Origin: Chara braunii
Taxonomy: Eukaryota > Streptophyta > Charophyceae > Charales > Characeae
NCBI GenBank assembly: GCA_003427395.1
Contig: BFEA01000383.1
Coordinates: 815,662-836,264, forward strand
Length of the DNA: 20,603 nucleotides
Direction of reading: 5' to 3'
The position numbers and the translations under genes are program-made. The stretch's first letter is position 1; every line of letters begins with the position of its first letter. Below, piece after piece: positions 18,089-20,603 of the stretch. Below the pieces are notes generated by a model. The model did no database searches. It was not told where the DNA came from and worked only from the letters and a program-made list of their open reading frames with translations.

Positions 18089-18630
18089 CCTGTCTTCTTC
18101 TACTTCTCTCTTGACCCCTCCCTCCATCTTCACATCGTCGTCTTCTTCCTCTTTCTCTCCGATGCTTCTTCTTCTTCTTCTTCTTCTTATATGAGAGAGA
18201 GAGGTCTATAGGAGCTGAGACTTCGTAACATTGGGCGATTGCCCAGATTTGGACATTGTATTAGGGGCAGAGACATTGGGGACTAGTTTTGGAGACCATT
18301 CATTCGCAGCGCTATTCGAGTTGACGTCTCCATCTCCTCCCCAGCTGGTCTCTTTTCGACCTCCTTCGCCCGCGTATGCATTGTCAACAAGGCAGGTTTC
18401 TCCCATGTTTGAGCTGCCATGTGTGTCTGAGATAGATAGATGTATTCAGTCAGTTCGAGTCAGATCTGCGTATGTCTGCTTGCTCTTTCTCCTTCGGTCG
18501 GTTCTTGGGTTCTAGGCCATGCCTGACTGATGTTCTCAGGCATGCAACATCTAATGATAAGCAAACTCCCGCACACAGTCGACCACTTTTAGCAGGTTGT
18601 GGTCACACACTAGCAGTTAAACAACGATTT
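18085..18630. other. no gene recognised; (CTT)n run
   Basis: A (TTC)n run lies at about 18167-18187. The open frame 18231-18515 (94 codons) has no recognised domain. Confidence 0.45.
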
Positions 18631-18701
18631 TTCAACTTATGAAAACTCAACATTGGTCAGCGCTGAGTTTGGAAGAAAGATACATCATTAGCCAAGTCAT
18701 T
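18631..18701 (+). repeat. 71-bp perfect direct repeat, copy 1
   Basis: Identical over 71 bp to 18879-18949. Each copy contains a small inverted repeat (AACTCA / TGAGTT). Confidence 0.96.
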
Positions 18702-18830
18702 GAAAACAGTCTAGATGGTCAATTTAGCGTGATAGTCAAAGCTTTTAGCTCTGTTTGATGAGCCCTCGTAGTATTAGGTATTTGGTTAGGTAAAGGCTGA
18801 CCAAGCCGATGATGCTTAGCTGGTCTTTTC

Positions 18831-18872
<42 letters not shown>

Positions 18873-18878
18873 AACGGG

Positions 18879-18949
18879 TTCAACTTATGAAAACTCAACA
18901 TTGGTCAGCGCTGAGTTTGGAAGAAAGATACATCATTAGCCAAGTCATT
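18879..18949 (+). repeat. 71-bp perfect direct repeat, copy 2
   Basis: Identical to 18631-18701. The 177 bp between the copies has no recognised gene or RNA. Confidence 0.96.
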
Positions 18950-19207
18950 TAAATGATTGTGGATGCTGTCTATGAATTGCCCTCTTCTACTGGGCCTCAT
19001 TCCTTTCATCTTTGTCACCTCGCTCCACTGCTCACCACATGCACAAGAAAAATATGGCGGTGTATCTTTCCGTGTTCTCGTGGAAGATTCCTAAACATTT
19101 TGGACACAATTGTGCAAAGTGGAACGAGACCCTGTGTCGGCCCCTGCTGGCTGTAGGCAAGAAAGGAAAAAAAAGAAAAGGGTAAGTTTCAAAAATAGCG
19201 CGTCCGC
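18950..19207. other. no gene recognised
   Basis: A 67-codon open frame at 18953-19156 has no recognised domain. An A-rich patch lies at about 19165-19180. Confidence 0.45.
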
Positions 19208-19510
19208 GGTAATTTCACAGCAGTAGTGGTGGGGTCCAAGTTTCCTTGCAAAAATACATCTTTCGTTGCAGCTTTACAGGTCCCGGTAGTTTCACAGCAA
19301 AATTATTTGCAGGTGCAGTCCCACTTTCATTGCAAAAATACATCTTTCGGACCCCGACAGTGCTATGTCGCATTGGTTTACTCACACGGGTGGTCCCAAT
19401 GGGGGCAATTGTGGTTTAACCCCTAGCCTCGGGGGTAGAGGACCAGTTATTGATATGTAGATTCGTTAAAATAGGGTCTCGGGCAGTGGTGGTTTAACCC
19501 TAGCATTATT
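19208..19510. repeat. degenerate ~80-bp tandem repeat
   Basis: GGTA(A/G)TTTCACAGCA is at 19208 and 19285 (offset 77). TTGCAAAAATACATCTTTCG is identical at 19246 and 19330 (offset 84). GTGGTTTAACCC(C)TAGC is at 19411 and 19489 (offset 78). The similar offsets suggest one old duplicated unit of about 80 bp. Confidence 0.75.
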
Positions 19511-20044
19511 TGCCGCCCCCAACTGCACTTATTGCTTTGCGCCACCAGCCCTTTCACAACAAACCCCCTCAATTGTTGCGAGTTCTACACTTCGGTCACT
19601 GTTTCTGCCGCCAAAATTCATGAAAGCCATGTCCGCTCCCATTACTACTCGCATAATGACATCTCCCCATCCTTCAATGTCCTCAGTCATCTTCACTGTC
19701 ATCAACATAATGTATGCCATCATCAGCAGCAGCAGCAGCAGCAGCATTCATCATCATTCATCATTCAGTATGAAATTTTATGAATGCATCATATCACACC
19801 ATTCTTTTGATTATCATTCACCATTGAATCAACACCTTTATACAGACCATCCATAAGGTTCTCATCATTTCTTCATTGTCATGATCATCATCTTCATTCT
19901 CATCCTTCTCATGATGACCATTCATCTTGAGTTCGTCAATTTAAGTGTCTCCAACCACGCGGTTGGATAAATAAAATAAGGTGTGTCCATCTCGCTGCGG
20001 ACTATTGCAGCGTCTCCTTCACTATCGTGCCTGAGTAAAAAGCA
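19511..20044. repeat. CAG/CAT trinucleotide-rich stretch
   Basis: (CAG)n at about 19723-19745 is followed by CAT/TCAT-rich sequence to about 19930. Open frames through it encode poly-Gln/Ser/His and look repeat-driven. Confidence 0.8.
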
Positions 20045-20227
20045 ATGAGACCTAAAGCATCAACCAAAACCGTGGACACACCTGATCCAGCCATGCTGAT
20101 GGAGCTCAAAGATCTCATCGACAAGATTCAGCAGAGGAACGCTCAACTTGGACACATTCCACTGCATCATAACATCCCAACAGGAAACTTCAGTCTCGTC
20201 CTCACCAAAAGCTGGGGAAAAAGATAA
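20045..20227 (+). CDS. short open frame, unrecognised (possible exon)
   Basis: Sixty codons from ATG to TAA. The product is hydrophilic, with a helix-like central segment around MELKDLIDKIQQRNAQL and no low-complexity run, which makes it more protein-like than most open frames here. No family is recognised. There is no signal peptide or membrane segment. It could be a first exon, a small gene or a gag-like fragment. Chance cannot be excluded at this length. Confidence 0.25.
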   Translation: MRPKASTKTVDTPDPAMLMELKDLIDKIQQRNAQLGHIPLHHNIPTGNFSLVLTKSWGKR

Positions 20228-20318
20228 AGCTTGGAAACATCTCATTTTTCCAAAGTCCGAGCAATGGATTTAAGCCATACTTGCGGCGCATCGACGTGGG
20301 CCGCACGACGCACGCGCA

Positions 20319-20337
20319 CGGGGTGCGGCGCACCCCG
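20319..20337. repeat. GC-rich hairpin, 8-bp arms
   Basis: CGGGGTGC and GCACCCCG flank GGC. The flanking sequence is CG-rich. Confidence 0.9.
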
Positions 20338-20490
20338 AAAATAAGGGGTCGAGAAAAAAAAAAAAGTTGGGGAGGGTTGTTTTAGACCTGAGTGGGATGT
20401 CGCATCATAAACCACAAAAAAATATTGACAAAAATTTGAGGCCGCGTGGGGCCTCCAGAAAAAAACATAGGGGGGAAGTTCGTTCTTTTG

Positions 20491-20492
20491 TT

Positions 20493-20526
<34 letters not shown>

Positions 20527-20536
20527 GGAGAGCGAG

Positions 20537-20603
<67 letters not shown>
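20491..20603. repeat. compound microsatellite (TG)n(AG)n running off the window
   Basis: About ten TG units lead directly into AG units with GGGAG and CGAG interruptions near 20527-20540. The AG run continues to the last base. Confidence 0.97.

Noticed and set aside
17900-18211. Three long open frames through the (AC)n(AG)n run
   Set aside because: Dinucleotide repeats lack stops in many frames; His-Thr, Arg-Glu and Ser-Leu repeats are not evidence of a gene.

Overview
This window reads as eukaryotic nuclear DNA. It has no operons, ribosome binding sites or compact gene order. It holds decayed Ty3/gypsy retrotransposons with chromodomain-type tails, long microsatellites, a 91-bp satellite array and large stretches with no recognisable gene. 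The pol sequences look to me like streptophyte elements, and I am reminded of the charophyte alga Chara. That species-level impression is from memory only. I found no intact host protein gene that I would defend.

Layout. 1-3320: non-coding or unrecognised sequence with a 21-bp repeat, a 21-nt C tract and a few unconvincing open frames. 3320-6135 (minus strand): a 5'-truncated Ty3/gypsy pol in the order reverse transcriptase, RNase H, integrase, chromodomain-like tail, interrupted by stops and frameshifts. 6136-9310: AT-rich then CG-rich non-coding DNA, including an alternating ~123-bp repeat; it may be an old long LTR or leader. 9311-14092: a segment bounded by two ~93% identical 121-bp inverted repeats. 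It contains a field of perfect short hairpins (9.55-11.65 kb), a polypyrimidine block (11.8-12.06 kb) and a 91-bp satellite (12.23-13.47 kb) with two subfamilies. 14093-14860: pyrimidine-rich DNA with a 16-bp-arm nested hairpin. 14865-16850 (plus strand): a second, different Ty3/gypsy integrase plus chromodomain remnant with an unusual inverted and duplicated rearrangement. 16853-17896: polypurine tracts and an LTR-like segment. 17931-20603: compound microsatellites, a perfect 71-bp direct repeat, ~80-bp degenerate repeats and one short open frame.

The main discovery is at 17835-17891 on the plus strand: a complete type III hammerhead self-cleaving ribozyme. All conserved core bases are present and all three helices pair. 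It sits at the 3' edge of the LTR-like segment that follows the second gypsy integrase and its polypurine tract. Type III hammerheads in LTRs are the signature of plant retrozymes, small non-autonomous elements thought to be mobilised by Ty3/gypsy machinery. Here the ribozyme appears attached to a protein-coding gypsy remnant. The second point of interest is the 9.3-14.2 kb region, where inverted repeats, recurrent palindromic words (AGTCCGAG family, GGCCAACTC family, AGTAGGGACTG family) and a satellite array occur together without an obvious known element.
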